A stretch of DNA of 64,000 nucleotides from Actinoplanes nipponensis (GTDB taxonomy: Bacteria > Actinomycetota > Actinomycetes > Mycobacteriales > Micromonosporaceae), in NCBI RefSeq assembly GCF_016862275.1, contig NZ_BOMQ01000030.1, forward strand, positions 1-64,000, given 5' to 3'. Shown here piece by piece: positions 33,009-41,612 of the stretch. Position 1 is the stretch's first letter; every line of letters starts with the position of its first letter. The notes beneath the pieces were generated by a model. It did no database searches and was not told the DNA's origin. It saw nothing but the letters and a program-made list of their open reading frames with translations. The translations under genes were made by a program, and so were the position numbers.

Positions 33009-33943
33009 GCCGGATCGCCGTTCTCCGGGCGGCCGCTGGGCCAGGTGCGGCCGCGGACCGGGGCCAGCAGGCGGTCGACGTCGGCCAGCAGGTCCTCGTC
33101 GAGGGGCCCGAGCGCCCAGCGGACGTTGCGGCGCGCCTGCCGCTCGTCGGGCATGCCGACGAACGTGGTCGCGACCCCCGGACACCCGGCGGAGAACCGT
33201 ACGGCCAGGTGTTCCAGCGCGGCCCCCCGCCGGGCGCAAAGCTCGGCGGCGGCGGCGCAGCGGCGCAGCACCTCGGCCGGCGCCGGGTGCCAGGGCGGCG
33301 CGCCCCGGCCGGTGAGCGCCCCCATGGCCAGCGGCGAGGCGTTGAGGACCCCGACCCCCCGCGCGGCGAACGCCGGCGCCCAGTCGGCCAGGGACCGGTC
33401 GAGCAGCGTGTAGCGGCAGTAGGACAGCACGGTGTCGAGGTCCGCCCGCCGGGCGACGGCGGCGAGCGCGGCCAGCGGGTAACCGGTGACGCCGAGGTGA
33501 CGGATCTTGCCGGCGTCGCGCAGCGCGGCCAGGGCGGGCAGGGTCTCCGCGACGATCCGGCTGAGGTCGCCGAACTCGATGTCGTGCACCTGGACCAGGT
33601 CGAGGTGGCCGGCGCCGAGCCGGGCCAGGCTCTCGTCGACGCTGCGGCGCACCCGCGCGGCGCTGAAGTCGAACTCGTCGGGCCCGTACCGGCCCACCTT
33701 GGTGGCCAGCGTGTAGGCGTCGCGGTCGACCCCGGCCAGCGCCCGGCCGAGGACGGTCTCCGCCCGGGTCCGCCCGTAGTACGGCGCGACGTCGAAGACG
33801 GTCACGCCCAGCTCCAGCGCGGCCCGCACCGACCGGATCCCGGTGGCCAGGTCGACCCGGCCGTAGACGTCGCCCAGCGGCGCGGCGCCGTAGCCGAGGA
33901 TCGAGACGCGCAGGTCCGTGCCGTCGATCAGCCGGTATTCCAC
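33005..33943 (-). CDS. Aldo/keto reductase, L-fucose/L-galactose dehydrogenase-like
   Basis: 312 residues, TIM-barrel AKR. Catalytic tetrad visible: Asp51 (FDVAPYYG), Tyr56, Lys80 (LATKVGR) and His in DLVQVHDIEF. The segments LGYGAAPLGDVYG and AETVLGRAL are typical of D-threo-aldose 1-dehydrogenase/L-fucose dehydrogenase. It would oxidise an aldose at C1 to the lactone with NAD(P). It is coupled to the lactonase gene through an ATGA overlap. The GH35 gene lies 67 bases upstream on the same strand, so sugar released outside may be oxidised inside. No sugar transporter or 2-keto-3-deoxy acid aldolase is in the window. Confidence 0.87.
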   Translation of the reverse strand: MEYRLIDGTDLRVSILGYGAAPLGDVYGRVDLATGIRSVRAALELGVTVFDVAPYYGRTRAETVLGRALAGVDRDAYTLATKVGRYGPDEFDFSAARVRRSVDESLARLGAGHLDLVQVHDIEFGDLSRIVAETLPALAALRDAGKIRHLGVTGYPLAALAAVARRADLDTVLSYCRYTLLDRSLADWAPAFAARGVGVLNASPLAMGALTGRGAPPWHPAPAEVLRRCAAAAELCARRGAALEHLAVRFSAGCPGVATTFVGMPDERQARRNVRWALGPLDEDLLADVDRLLAPVRGRTWPSGRPENGDPA

Positions 33944-34010
33944 GGCGCCGCCCCCAGCATCGGTGAGTGTCCGGGTGCCGGCCGCACCGCGGGCGCGCCG
34001 GGCCGGCTGG

Positions 34011-37001
34011 TCAGCGGTGACCCGGCGCGCGTACCGGGGCCACCGGCACGCCGCCCCGGACGGTGCCCAGGTCGGTGAGCCGGACGCGCTCCAGCGTGTC
34101 GCCGGCGCCGCCGTCGCTGGTCACCGCCAGCGCCAGCGTGTTGCCGCCGCGCGGGTTCAGCAGGCCCTCGGGCAGCACGAAGGTGTGCTGCGGGCCGACG
34201 TCCGCGACGTACTGGCCGACGTTCCAGCCGTTGAGGAAGATCAGCGCCCGGTAGTGCCCGCCGGAGCGCGGGACGGCCGGGTCACCGATGGTCAGGCCCA
34301 GCGAGGCGTCGTGCCCGCGCGGGACGGCGAGGGTGAACGAGGTGCGGTACCAGGAGGTGCCGGGCGTGGCGGCGGTGTCGGGCACCGTCCGGGTGCTCCA
34401 GCCGCGATCCGGGAAGCCGGGCAGGTGCCAGCCGGTGCGTTCGCCGTAGAGGCCGCCGTTGTTGAGCGGGCCGCGGGCGGTGTCGGCGAGCAGCTCGCCG
34501 CCGGCGTTGCCCTGGATGCGCCAGGTCGTCGGCAGCGAGGTCGCGGCGGCGATCAGACCGCGGCCCTCCTTGTGGGCGTCGTTGACCCCGCCGTCCTGGT
34601 TGTGGCCGTTGTTGCGGACCATGACCGACAGGACGTGGTCGCCGTCGGCGCGCTGCGCCGGCGGGACGGCGAAGGTGGCCGTGCCGGTGGTGGGGGGCGC
34701 GGCGACGCCGGTGGGCAGCACGTGCTGGCCCAGGTAGACGCCGTCCAGCCAGGCCTGCACCATCCCGGCGCCACCGCCGCCGTAGGTCAGCGCGATCGTC
34801 TCGGGCGCGGCGCCGGTGAAGCGCCCGCGGTACCAGACGTCGCCGTGGTGGAAGCCGTAGTCGTCGGCGGTGAGCACCGGCTGCCCGGCCGGCGGCCGGG
34901 TGGTGCTGTTGGTGGTCGTCCGGTCGGCCACCGCCCAGGCCGAGTCGTCGAAGTCCGGCGCCTGCTCCGGCGACTCACCGGCGTAGCGCCAGGGCCGCGC
35001 GGACAGGTCGGGCAGCGCGAGCGGCCGCGGCCCGGGCAGGGCGGCGACGGCTAGCCGGCTGCCGGCGCGGCCGGCCCGGGTGCGCACCGCGACGCCGTTC
35101 CAGGTCACGGCGCGCACCGCGGGCGGCGCCCAGACCTCGAGGTCGCTCGCGGCGGCGGTGTCGCCGGTCAGGCGCAACGTCCGGCCCCGGACCGCGGCGG
35201 TACGGGCCAGCGCCGGCCCGCGGACGAGCACCGGGCCGGCGGCCGTGTCCAGCCGCCACATGGTGTCGGCGACGCTGTCCGCGGCGATCAGCAGCAGCAG
35301 GGGCGGCCGGCCGCCGCCGGTGATGCGGACCTGCGCGAGGCCGGTGTGGGCGTAGTCCAGCCGCAGGTCGCCGGTGGCGGCGTCGTACGCGGTGGCGACG
35401 GCGGCGTCCCCGGTCACGGTGACGGTGGGCGCGGAGGCGTACCGCAGGACCGTCTCGCCGTCCTCGCCGTCGCGGCCGTGCAGGGCGAGCAGGCCGCCGG
35501 CGCCGAACGCGGCGTGGGTCGTGATCTCGGAGGTGGAGTAGACCAGGCGCTGGCCCCGCACGTCGTAACCGGCCACCAGGATCTTGGCGTCCTGCCCGTT
35601 CAGGCGCAGCTCGCCGGCCTGCGGCACGGTGTAGGAGCCGTCGGCGGTCCGCACGGCGAAGCGGAACGTGTCGTTGGTCGTGGCGTTGGAGGGGTTGTGC
35701 ATCGCGTGGTAGAAGTGCGTGCCCGTGCCGGCGTTGACGTTGTGGTAGATCTTCACGGCGGCCGAGGACGCGACCACCGGCTCCCCGGCGTCCACCGCGG
35801 TGAGCGGCTCGACGCTCTGCACGAAATAGCCGAGCTGCTTCATGGCCAGCGCCTTGGGCCGCAGCTGCCGGGCCTCGCTGATCGCCGCGCCGTAGTCGTA
35901 GGAGCTGTAGACCACCGGGGCCGGCAGCCAGCCCCAGCTGGTGCCGCCGAAGGTCATGTAGAAGTTCTGGATGCTCAGCCGGTTGGCGATGGTGGTGCCG
36001 TAGAAGACCCGTTCGTAGCCCGGCCCCTGCCGCACGGCCGTGCACGGGTACGTGCCGTTGCTGCCCCAGTAGTCAAACCAGCCGCCGCCGAACTCCGCGG
36101 TGAAGCCGGGCGTGTCCGGTGACGCCGAGGCGCCGCCGCGGGCGCCGCCGGGACCGTGGATGCCCCAGTCGGGCGCGGCGTTCGGGGCGCCGGGGGTCGC
36201 GTCGGCCCGGCAGGTGCCACCCGGGTAGCCGTCGAAGGCGTACAGGTCGACCGGCCCCTCCACGGTGCCGGGTACGCCGGATCCGGCCGGCACCCAGCGT
36301 CCCTCGCGGCCCTTGTCGTTGTGGAAGATCGGCACCGTGATGCCGTCCGCGCGCACCCGGTCGCGCAGGAACGTCAGGTATTCCCGCTGGGTGTCCCCCG
36401 TGGCCGCCAGCTCGTTCTCGATCTGGTAGAGGATCACCGGGCCGGCGCCGTCGGTGAGCTGGTGCCGCCGGATGACCGCGTCGATCGCCCCGAGCCACTC
36501 GCCGGCCGCGGCCAGGTGATCGGGGGCGGCGGTGCGGGCCCGGCCGGACTGGGTGGTCAGCCAGCCCGGGTAGCCGCCCGCGTCGACCTCGGCGTTGATG
36601 TACGGCCCCGGCCGGGCGATGACGTAGAGCCCCACCTCGGCGGCCAGCGACAGCAGCCGGTCCATGTCCCGCACCCCGGTGAAGTCGTAGACCCCGGGCC
36701 GCGGCGAGTGGTAGCCCCAGTCGAAGTAGACGGAGACCGCGTTGTAGCCGGTGGCCTTCATCTTCTGCAGCACGTCCCGCCACAGCCCGGGGCTGGGCAG
36801 CCGGAACGGGTGGAACTCGCCGGACCACACGAACGTGCGGCGCCCGTCGATGGTCAGGGAGTACCGGTCGTAGCCGATGGTGTGCGCCGTCGCGGGCCGT
36901 GGCGGCACGGCCGGCGCCGGGCCGGCGGGCAGCAGGGCCGCCCCGGCGGCGAGTAGCGCGGTGACGGCGAGGGCGAGGCGGCGCCGCTGCGGGTGGGTCA
37001 T
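34011..37001 (-). CDS. Secreted GH35 beta-galactosidase
   Basis: 996 residues. ATG 37001 has GGGGGA five bases upstream and opens a signal peptide (MTHPQRRRLALAV to GPAPA). GH35 TIM barrel at 40-390: RRTFVWSGEFHPFRLP, RPGPYINAEVDAGGYPGWL, acid/base Glu197 in YQIENEL, nucleophile Glu303 in TAEFGGGWFDYWG. Domains 2 and 3 follow (beta-galactosidase dom2/3, about 390-600), then two jelly-roll domains (RPWRYAGESPEQAPDFDD to VNDAHKEGRG, and WYRTSFTLAVPRG to the end) as in fungal and actinomycete enzymes. It removes terminal beta-galactose, for instance from pectic galactan or arabinogalactan. Neighbouring CBM42 and sugar dehydrogenase genes fit such a role. Confidence 0.92.
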   Translation of the reverse strand: MTHPQRRRLALAVTALLAAGAALLPAGPAPAVPPRPATAHTIGYDRYSLTIDGRRTFVWSGEFHPFRLPSPGLWRDVLQKMKATGYNAVSVYFDWGYHSPRPGVYDFTGVRDMDRLLSLAAEVGLYVIARPGPYINAEVDAGGYPGWLTTQSGRARTAAPDHLAAAGEWLGAIDAVIRRHQLTDGAGPVILYQIENELAATGDTQREYLTFLRDRVRADGITVPIFHNDKGREGRWVPAGSGVPGTVEGPVDLYAFDGYPGGTCRADATPGAPNAAPDWGIHGPGGARGGASASPDTPGFTAEFGGGWFDYWGSNGTYPCTAVRQGPGYERVFYGTTIANRLSIQNFYMTFGGTSWGWLPAPVVYSSYDYGAAISEARQLRPKALAMKQLGYFVQSVEPLTAVDAGEPVVASSAAVKIYHNVNAGTGTHFYHAMHNPSNATTNDTFRFAVRTADGSYTVPQAGELRLNGQDAKILVAGYDVRGQRLVYSTSEITTHAAFGAGGLLALHGRDGEDGETVLRYASAPTVTVTGDAAVATAYDAATGDLRLDYAHTGLAQVRITGGGRPPLLLLIAADSVADTMWRLDTAAGPVLVRGPALARTAAVRGRTLRLTGDTAAASDLEVWAPPAVRAVTWNGVAVRTRAGRAGSRLAVAALPGPRPLALPDLSARPWRYAGESPEQAPDFDDSAWAVADRTTTNSTTRPPAGQPVLTADDYGFHHGDVWYRGRFTGAAPETIALTYGGGGAGMVQAWLDGVYLGQHVLPTGVAAPPTTGTATFAVPPAQRADGDHVLSVMVRNNGHNQDGGVNDAHKEGRGLIAAATSLPTTWRIQGNAGGELLADTARGPLNNGGLYGERTGWHLPGFPDRGWSTRTVPDTAATPGTSWYRTSFTLAVPRGHDASLGLTIGDPAVPRSGGHYRALIFLNGWNVGQYVADVGPQHTFVLPEGLLNPRGGNTLALAVTSDGGAGDTLERVRLTDLGTVRGGVPVAPVRAPGHR

Positions 37002-37044
37002 CGCGTCCCCCGGGAACGTCGGACAGCTGGGCGTGGGCCCGTCC

Positions 37045-37073
37045 AACCTATCGATGAGCGCCGATGTCTACAA
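37045..37073 (-). promoter_or_regulatory. Promoter of the GH35 gene
   Basis: Minus strand: -35 TTGTAG (37068-37073), 17-base spacer, -10 TAGGTT (37045-37050). The start of transcription would lie near 37038, giving a 37-base leader with GGGGGA before the ATG. Confidence 0.5.
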
Positions 37074-37135
37074 GCGCCGCCGAGCGGGCCGGCGCCCCAC
37101 GGGCGACCGCGGACGGTTCAGGTCCGCACCATTCA

Positions 37136-37219
37136 CCGGAATGGGTGGTTGTCGATATGCGGCCGTCCCGCGTCACGCTGCGGTGGCCGGTCAAGGGACA
37201 TCGGCGACCACCATTCCGG
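37136..37219. repeat. Long imperfect inverted repeat in the divergent region
   Basis: Left arm 37136-37158 (CCGGAATGGGTGGTTG followed by TCGATAT) and right arm 37198-37219, about 21 paired positions with one bulged G and one A-C mismatch; two other differences would be G-U pairs in a plus-strand RNA. Spacer about 39 bases. Confidence 0.55.
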
Positions 37220-37328
37220 ACATCCGACGATGTAAGGGTTGCGAAGTTCACCGGAAGACCGGAGCATATCGGCGTCGGCCGTCGCGAGTTCCCCGCGATC
37301 GGGTCTGATTCTCAGCGAACGGAAACGC

Positions 37329-38264
37329 ATGACCTCTGAGGACGACACCCCGGCCCGGTTGCGGGTCGGCGGGTGGCTACCCCCGTACCGAGCATTTCCG
37401 CCCGCCGCCGGCAGCGAAACTCCACGGCTTGTTTACCGTTCACAATCTCCGCCGGATATCGATACCTTCGACGAATTGCGGCCACCCACAAACAGTGAGC
37501 GCCGTCGATCCGCCATGGTGTTCTGCGCCGCCGTGGCCGCGCTCGCGCTCATCGGGGTGGCGCTGACCCAGCTCGGCGACCGGCCCACCACGCCCTCCGC
37601 CGGGTCCGACGTGCGCCTGCCGGCCGCGCCGATGCTGCCGCCCGTGGCGGCCGCCGCCACGCCCACCGCGGAGCTGCCACCCGTCACGAGCGCCACCGCG
37701 TCCCGGTCGCCCTCGCCGGCGCCCCCCACCACCGTGGCGCAGCGCCGGCGGCCGGCGAGCGCGGCGGTCACCGTCGCGACGCGCGTGCCCGGCGCCACGC
37801 CCCCGCGCAAGCCGGCCGCCGTCCCGCCGCCGGCCTTGCGGGCCGGCGCGGCGGTCGGCCTGGAGCTCGTCGCGGCCCCGGGCTACCGGGTGCGGCACCG
37901 CGACTTCCTGGGCCGGGTCGACCGCATCGGCCCGGACAGCTCGGCGCTGGAGCGCGCCGACGCGCGTTTCCTGGTCCGGTCCGGCCGGGCCGACGCCGGC
38001 TGCGTGTCGTTCGAGGCGAGCAACTATCCCGGCCGGTTCCTGCGGCACCGCGACTTCACGCTGCGCCTCGACCGCGCCGACGGCAGCCGGCTGTTCGACC
38101 TGGACGCGACCTTCTGCCCGGAGAGCCCCGGCGGGTCCGGCGTGGTCGTGCTGCGCTCCCGCAACTATCCGGACAGATTCGTGACCGAGAGCCGGTCCCA
38201 GCTCCGGCTGGACCCGGCGACCCCCGGCACGGCGCCGCGGTTCGCCGTCCGCTCCCCGCTCTGA
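37329..38264 (+). CDS. Membrane-anchored CBM42 (AbfB) arabinose-binding protein
   Basis: 311 residues from ATG 37329. A cytoplasmic N-terminus of ~80 residues, one transmembrane helix (SAMVFCAAVAALALIGVAL), a 90-residue Pro/Ala/Thr linker, and a C-terminal AbfB/CBM42 beta-trefoil of about 135 residues: YRVRHRDFLGRVDRI, SFEASNYPGRFLRHRDF, LRSRNYPDRFVTES. CBM42 binds arabinofuranose side chains, mostly in GH43/GH54/GH62 enzymes; here it has no enzyme and hangs on a membrane anchor, so it may tether the cell to arabinan or act as a sensor. It lies opposite the GH35 gene. Confidence 0.85.
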   Translation: MTSEDDTPARLRVGGWLPPYRAFPPAAGSETPRLVYRSQSPPDIDTFDELRPPTNSERRRSAMVFCAAVAALALIGVALTQLGDRPTTPSAGSDVRLPAAPMLPPVAAAATPTAELPPVTSATASRSPSPAPPTTVAQRRRPASAAVTVATRVPGATPPRKPAAVPPPALRAGAAVGLELVAAPGYRVRHRDFLGRVDRIGPDSSALERADARFLVRSGRADAGCVSFEASNYPGRFLRHRDFTLRLDRADGSRLFDLDATFCPESPGGSGVVVLRSRNYPDRFVTESRSQLRLDPATPGTAPRFAVRSPL

Positions 38265-38267
38265 CCA

Positions 38268-38293
38268 CCCGTTCGCGCCCCGCGGCGAGCGGG
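38268..38293 (+). terminator. Hairpin after the CBM42 gene
   Basis: Nine-bp stem with one G-U type pair (38268-38276 with 38285-38293), eight-base loop, directly before the ribosome site of the next gene. Confidence 0.5.
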
Positions 38294-38307
38294 AGAGGAA
38301 TGAGGCA

Positions 38308-38829
38308 ATGCCCCCACCCACCGGCGGTGCGCCGTCGAGCAGCCTGCAGGCCATCGCGATGTGGGCGGAGCGGGTGCACCACGCCCCCGACACCCGCGAG
38401 CTGTGGGTGCCGCTCGACACCGACCTGCGGATGACCATCGCCCAGAGCTTCCTCATCGGCATGAACTCCCGGCCCGACGACGCCCGGGCCGAGGCGCTGG
38501 CGGCCCGGGACTCCGCCGACCCGTGGTTTCCCGACATGCTCCAGCGGTGCGCGCGGCACTGGCGGCGGTTCTACGCGTTCCTCGCCGCCGGCGTGCCGAC
38601 CGCCAGCCGCTCACAGCCCGTCGGCGCCGACATGGAACTGACCGTCGTGCCCACGCTGGCCCACACCGGCGCCCCGGACCGCGGGCCCTCGGCCACCAGC
38701 CAGGCCTTCATCACCCGGCTGAGCGCCGACCGCGGCTGGCTGATCGCCGCGCTGGGCTACAAGCTGCCCGTGCCCGGGTGGCCGCCGACCGAGTGGACCA
38801 TCCCGCACCTGCGCAAGCGCCGCCCGTGA
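38308..38829 (+). CDS. Hypothetical cytoplasmic protein
   Basis: 173 residues, ATG 38308 behind GAGAGGAATGAGGCA. It has no signal or membrane segment; Trp-rich patches (AIAMWAERVHH, DSADPWFPDML, CARHWRRFYAFL, GWPPTEWTIPHL) and an apparently mixed alpha/beta fold. I do not recognise a family. It follows the CBM42 gene by 43 bases on the same strand, separated by a hairpin, and precedes a TetR gene with its own promoter. Confidence 0.6.
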   Translation: MPPPTGGAPSSSLQAIAMWAERVHHAPDTRELWVPLDTDLRMTIAQSFLIGMNSRPDDARAEALAARDSADPWFPDMLQRCARHWRRFYAFLAAGVPTASRSQPVGADMELTVVPTLAHTGAPDRGPSATSQAFITRLSADRGWLIAALGYKLPVPGWPPTEWTIPHLRKRRP

Positions 38830-38859
38830 CCGGCGCGGCGAGTGATCCACGGCACTAAG

Positions 38860-38874
38860 TTTCCGATTTGGAAA
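38860..38874. promoter_or_regulatory. Candidate TetR operator TTTCC-N5-GGAAA
   Basis: Perfect 5-bp arms in an AT-rich island. A promoter follows: -35 TTGCAC (38877-38882), 16 bases, -10 TAGCGT (38899-38904), then ATG 38912 after a very short leader. Position suits autorepression by the TetR protein. Confidence 0.45.
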
Positions 38875-38911
38875 ACTTGCACGTTCGGAAAAAAGACGTA
38901 GCGTCAAGGTC

Positions 38912-39553
38912 ATGACGGACGACCTCGGCCTGCGGGAACGCAAGAAGCTGGCGACACGCCAGGCTCTCTGCGACGCCGCGCTGAAGCTCGCCCTGGCCGA
39001 GGGCGTCACCACGCTCACCCCCGAGCGGATCGCCGAGAAGGTGCACGTCTCCCCCCGCACCTTCCGCAACTACTTCTCCAGCAAGGAGGAGGCGATCGTC
39101 GCCGGGCTCCAGGACCGGGCCCAGCAGGTCGCCGAGAACCTGCGCCGCCGCCCGGCCGACGAGCCGATCTGGGAGTCGCTGCGCGCGGTGCTGGTGCCGT
39201 CGCTGGACACCGGCATGCCCGGCCCCGACCTCCGGCACCTGCTCGGGCTCATCCGCTGCCACCACGCGCTGCTCGCCGAGCACCTCACCAGCTTCGAGGC
39301 ACTGAGCCGGCAGATGGCCGAGGTCATCGCCGAACGGACCGGCACGGACGTCAACCGCGACATCTACCCCCGGCTGCTGGCCGACGTGTCCGGCATCGCC
39401 CTCAAGGCCAGCCTCGGGCTGTGGGCCACCGGCACCACCGGGCGCGGCCTCGGCGACATCTTCGGCGAGGCCCTGGACCTGCTGAGCCGGGGACTGCCGC
39501 GGCCCGCCGTCGCCCCCGAGCACTCCGCGGACACCGGCCCGCCGGCCACCTGA
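38912..39553 (+). CDS. TetR family transcriptional regulator
   Basis: 213 residues. HTH in RIAEKVHVSPRTFRNYFSSKEEAI (about 38-62), preceded by ERKKLATRQALCDAALKLALAEG. The C-terminal domain (SLDTGMPGPDLRHLLGLIRCHHALL) resembles TetR_C_17/MftR-type domains found with mycofactocin- or lipid-related genes, without a ligand assignment. A TTTCC-N5-GGAAA site lies 38-52 bases upstream. The next genes on the strand (PAP2 and DMT transporter, starting 151 bases on) are possible targets. Confidence 0.87.
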   Translation: MTDDLGLRERKKLATRQALCDAALKLALAEGVTTLTPERIAEKVHVSPRTFRNYFSSKEEAIVAGLQDRAQQVAENLRRRPADEPIWESLRAVLVPSLDTGMPGPDLRHLLGLIRCHHALLAEHLTSFEALSRQMAEVIAERTGTDVNRDIYPRLLADVSGIALKASLGLWATGTTGRGLGDIFGEALDLLSRGLPRPAVAPEHSADTGPPAT

Positions 39554-39704
39554 CCGCCGCCCACCCCGAGCCCCCGTCACCCGCCGGATGCCTCCGGCGG
39601 GCCGTCCCGTACGCCCCCGCCGACGACAGCGCCGACGGACAGCCCCCGCCCGTCACCGTCGCCCGCGGCGCGGTCACCGGCGTGAACCCCCCGGAAGGAC
39701 CGGC

Positions 39705-40490
39705 ATGAGCCTGGTCAGGAGAACGCCGGCCGCCACCGAGGCGGCGCGGCCCCGGGCCCTGCCCGAGCTCGCCCTGGTGGTTGGCCTGTTCCTGGCGTAC
39801 AAGCTGGCCCGCCTGCTCATCCAGGGCCGGGACGAGGTCGCCTTCGCCAACGCCGGGCGGGTCCGGGCGCTGGAACGGTTCCTGCACCTGCCCGACGAGG
39901 TGGCCGTGCAGCACCCGGTGCTCGGGCACCCGGCCCTGCTGGAGGCGGCCAACAGCTTCTACGCGTACGTGCACTTCCCCGCCACCGCGGTGTTCCTGCT
40001 CTGGATGTTCCTGCGCCGGCCGGCGTCCTACCGGTGGGCCCGCCGCAGCCTGGCCGGGCTGACCGCCGCGGCGATGGTCGTGCACGTGCTCCTGCCGCTG
40101 GCCCCGCCGCGGATGCTGACCGGCACCGGGATGCTGGACACCGGGCGCCTGGTCGGCCCCGCCGTCTACGGCGACCCGGCCACCGACAGCCTCACCAACC
40201 AGTACGCCGCGATGCCGTCGCTGCACGTCGGCTGGGCGCTGGCCGTCGCGGTCACCCTGATCGCGGTGACCGGCGGGCGGTGGCGGTGGGCCTGGCTGCT
40301 GCACCCCGCGGCGACCCTGCTGGTGGTCGTGGTGACCGGCAACCACTACTGGCTGGACGGGATCGTCGCCGCGGCCCTGCTCGCCGCCGTGATGCTGGTC
40401 TGCCCCCGGCCCGCTCCCCGGGTCCCGGCCCACGCCGGGAACGCGGTCCCGGAACCGGCTCCCCCGGTGCCCGTGGAGCAGCCGGCATGA
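39705..40490 (+). CDS. PAP2-superfamily membrane phosphatase/transferase
   Basis: 261 residues, ATG 39705 behind GGAAGGAC. Six transmembrane helices; PAP2_3/IPC-synthase-like signatures LIQGRDEVAFANAGRVRALE and HLPDEVAVQHP near the N-terminus, then NQYAAMPSLHVGWAL (PSxH, about 172) and GNHYWLDGIVAA (HxxxD, about 212), which form the phosphohydrolase site. The group includes inositol phosphorylceramide synthase-like and phosphatidic acid phosphatases acting at the membrane. Its stop overlaps the start of the following transporter gene by four bases (ATGA), so they are co-translated and perhaps handle the same lipid or its product. Confidence 0.85.
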   Translation: MSLVRRTPAATEAARPRALPELALVVGLFLAYKLARLLIQGRDEVAFANAGRVRALERFLHLPDEVAVQHPVLGHPALLEAANSFYAYVHFPATAVFLLWMFLRRPASYRWARRSLAGLTAAAMVVHVLLPLAPPRMLTGTGMLDTGRLVGPAVYGDPATDSLTNQYAAMPSLHVGWALAVAVTLIAVTGGRWRWAWLLHPAATLLVVVVTGNHYWLDGIVAAALLAAVMLVCPRPAPRVPAHAGNAVPEPAPPVPVEQPA

Positions 40491-41419
40491 GCGGCGCCCT
40501 GATCGCCACGGTGCTGCTGTCGCTGCTCTCGGCCGTGGCGTACGCCCTCGCCGCCGTGGTGCAGGAACGGCTCGCCGCGGCGCCGCGCTGGTGGCTGATC
40601 GTCGGCCTGAACGGCGGCGGGGCGCTGCTGCACGTCGGGGCGCTGGCGTACGGATCGCTGGCCGTGGTGCAGCCGCTCGGCGCGCTGACGCTGGTGCTGG
40701 CGTTGCCGGTCGGCGCGGCGGTCGCCGGGCGGCGGGTGCGGGGCCGGGAGTGGCGCGGGGCCGTGGCCACCGTCGCCGGCCTGGTGGTGCTGCTGGCCGC
40801 CCTCGGTCCGGCCGCCCCGGCGCCGGCCCTGGGCGACGTCCAGGTGATGCTGCTGGTGCTGGTGGCCGCCGCGCTCATCGTGGGGCTGGCCGGTCGGGCG
40901 TACCGGGCGGTCCCCGGCCCCGCCCGGCTGCCGGGCCTGCGGCTCGCCGCGGCCGGCGGGATCGCCTTCGCGGTGTCCTCGGCCCTCACCCAGACCGTGC
41001 TGGTGCGGATCGGCACGGACGGGCTCGCCGCGCTGGAGCAGCCGGCCGTGGCCGGCACCGCCCTCACGCTGGTCGCCCTGTCGGCGGCCGGCCTGCTGCT
41101 GTCCCAGGCGGGCTACCGGTACGGGCTGGGCGGCCCGCTGGCCACGCTGACCATCGTCAACCCGGTGGCCGCCGCGGGCATCGGGGTCGTGCTGCTCGGG
41201 CTCGGCGCGGGCCTGACGCTGCCCACGATGGTGGCCGCCGCCGTGGCCGGAGTCGTGGCCGCCGCCGGCGTGGTGCTGCTGGCCACGCCGTCGCGCCCGG
41301 CCACCAGGGCCGCGTGCCGGCGGGTGTCGCGGCAGGCGCGACGCCGGCAGCGGCGCCGGCCGGTGACCCGGCGGGACAGCCGCCCGGCCACGCGCACCGC
41401 GCCGGTCCGCACGCCCTAG
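40487..41419 (+). CDS. DMT-superfamily (EamA/NIPA-like) transporter
   Basis: 310 residues, nine to ten transmembrane helices in two EamA-like halves: ALIATVLLSLLSAVAYALA, GALAYGSLAVVQPLGALTLV, then AALEQPAVAGTALTL and GPLATLTIVNPVAAAGIG. The motif SLAVVQPLG is typical of the actinomycete group annotated as DMT family or Mg transporter NIPA-like. It ends in an Arg-rich cytoplasmic tail (RRVSRQARRRQRRRPVTRRD), unusual in length. Coupled to the PAP2 gene by an ATGA overlap. Substrate unknown. Confidence 0.82.
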   Translation: MSGALIATVLLSLLSAVAYALAAVVQERLAAAPRWWLIVGLNGGGALLHVGALAYGSLAVVQPLGALTLVLALPVGAAVAGRRVRGREWRGAVATVAGLVVLLAALGPAAPAPALGDVQVMLLVLVAAALIVGLAGRAYRAVPGPARLPGLRLAAAGGIAFAVSSALTQTVLVRIGTDGLAALEQPAVAGTALTLVALSAAGLLLSQAGYRYGLGGPLATLTIVNPVAAAGIGVVLLGLGAGLTLPTMVAAAVAGVVAAAGVVLLATPSRPATRAACRRVSRQARRRQRRRPVTRRDSRPATRTAPVRTP

Positions 41420-41612
41420 GTTGGGTCCCGCGGCGGGCCGACCACCGACATCCCCACCCGGACCGGCGGGACCGGCCGGCCCGGCCCGGCAGTCCGATCC
41501 GCGCGACGATCCCGGAACCCCACGACCAGCTCGCGGCGGCGGGCCATCGACGTTCGCCCCGTTCATCCACCGCCCGGCGATCCGATGCCGAGGTGCCCCG
41601 TCGGGGCGTGGC

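Larger units (their letters stand above)
37002..37328. other. 327-base divergent region between GH35 and CBM42 genes
   Basis: No gene. It holds the GH35 promoter (37045-37073), a long imperfect hairpin (37136-37219), and a stretch of lower GC from 37130 to 37328 before the CBM42 gene. Its length and structure suggest regulation of both genes. Confidence 0.6.

Noticed and set aside
37200..37328. A c-di-AMP (ydaO-type) or other known riboswitch before the CBM42 gene
   Set aside because: GTTCACCGGA resembles one short segment, but the other conserved blocks of the known class are absent.
41420..41612. A small gene between the DMT transporter and the RsbW-like gene
   Set aside because: Only Gly/Pro/Arg-rich frames without ribosome sites are present.
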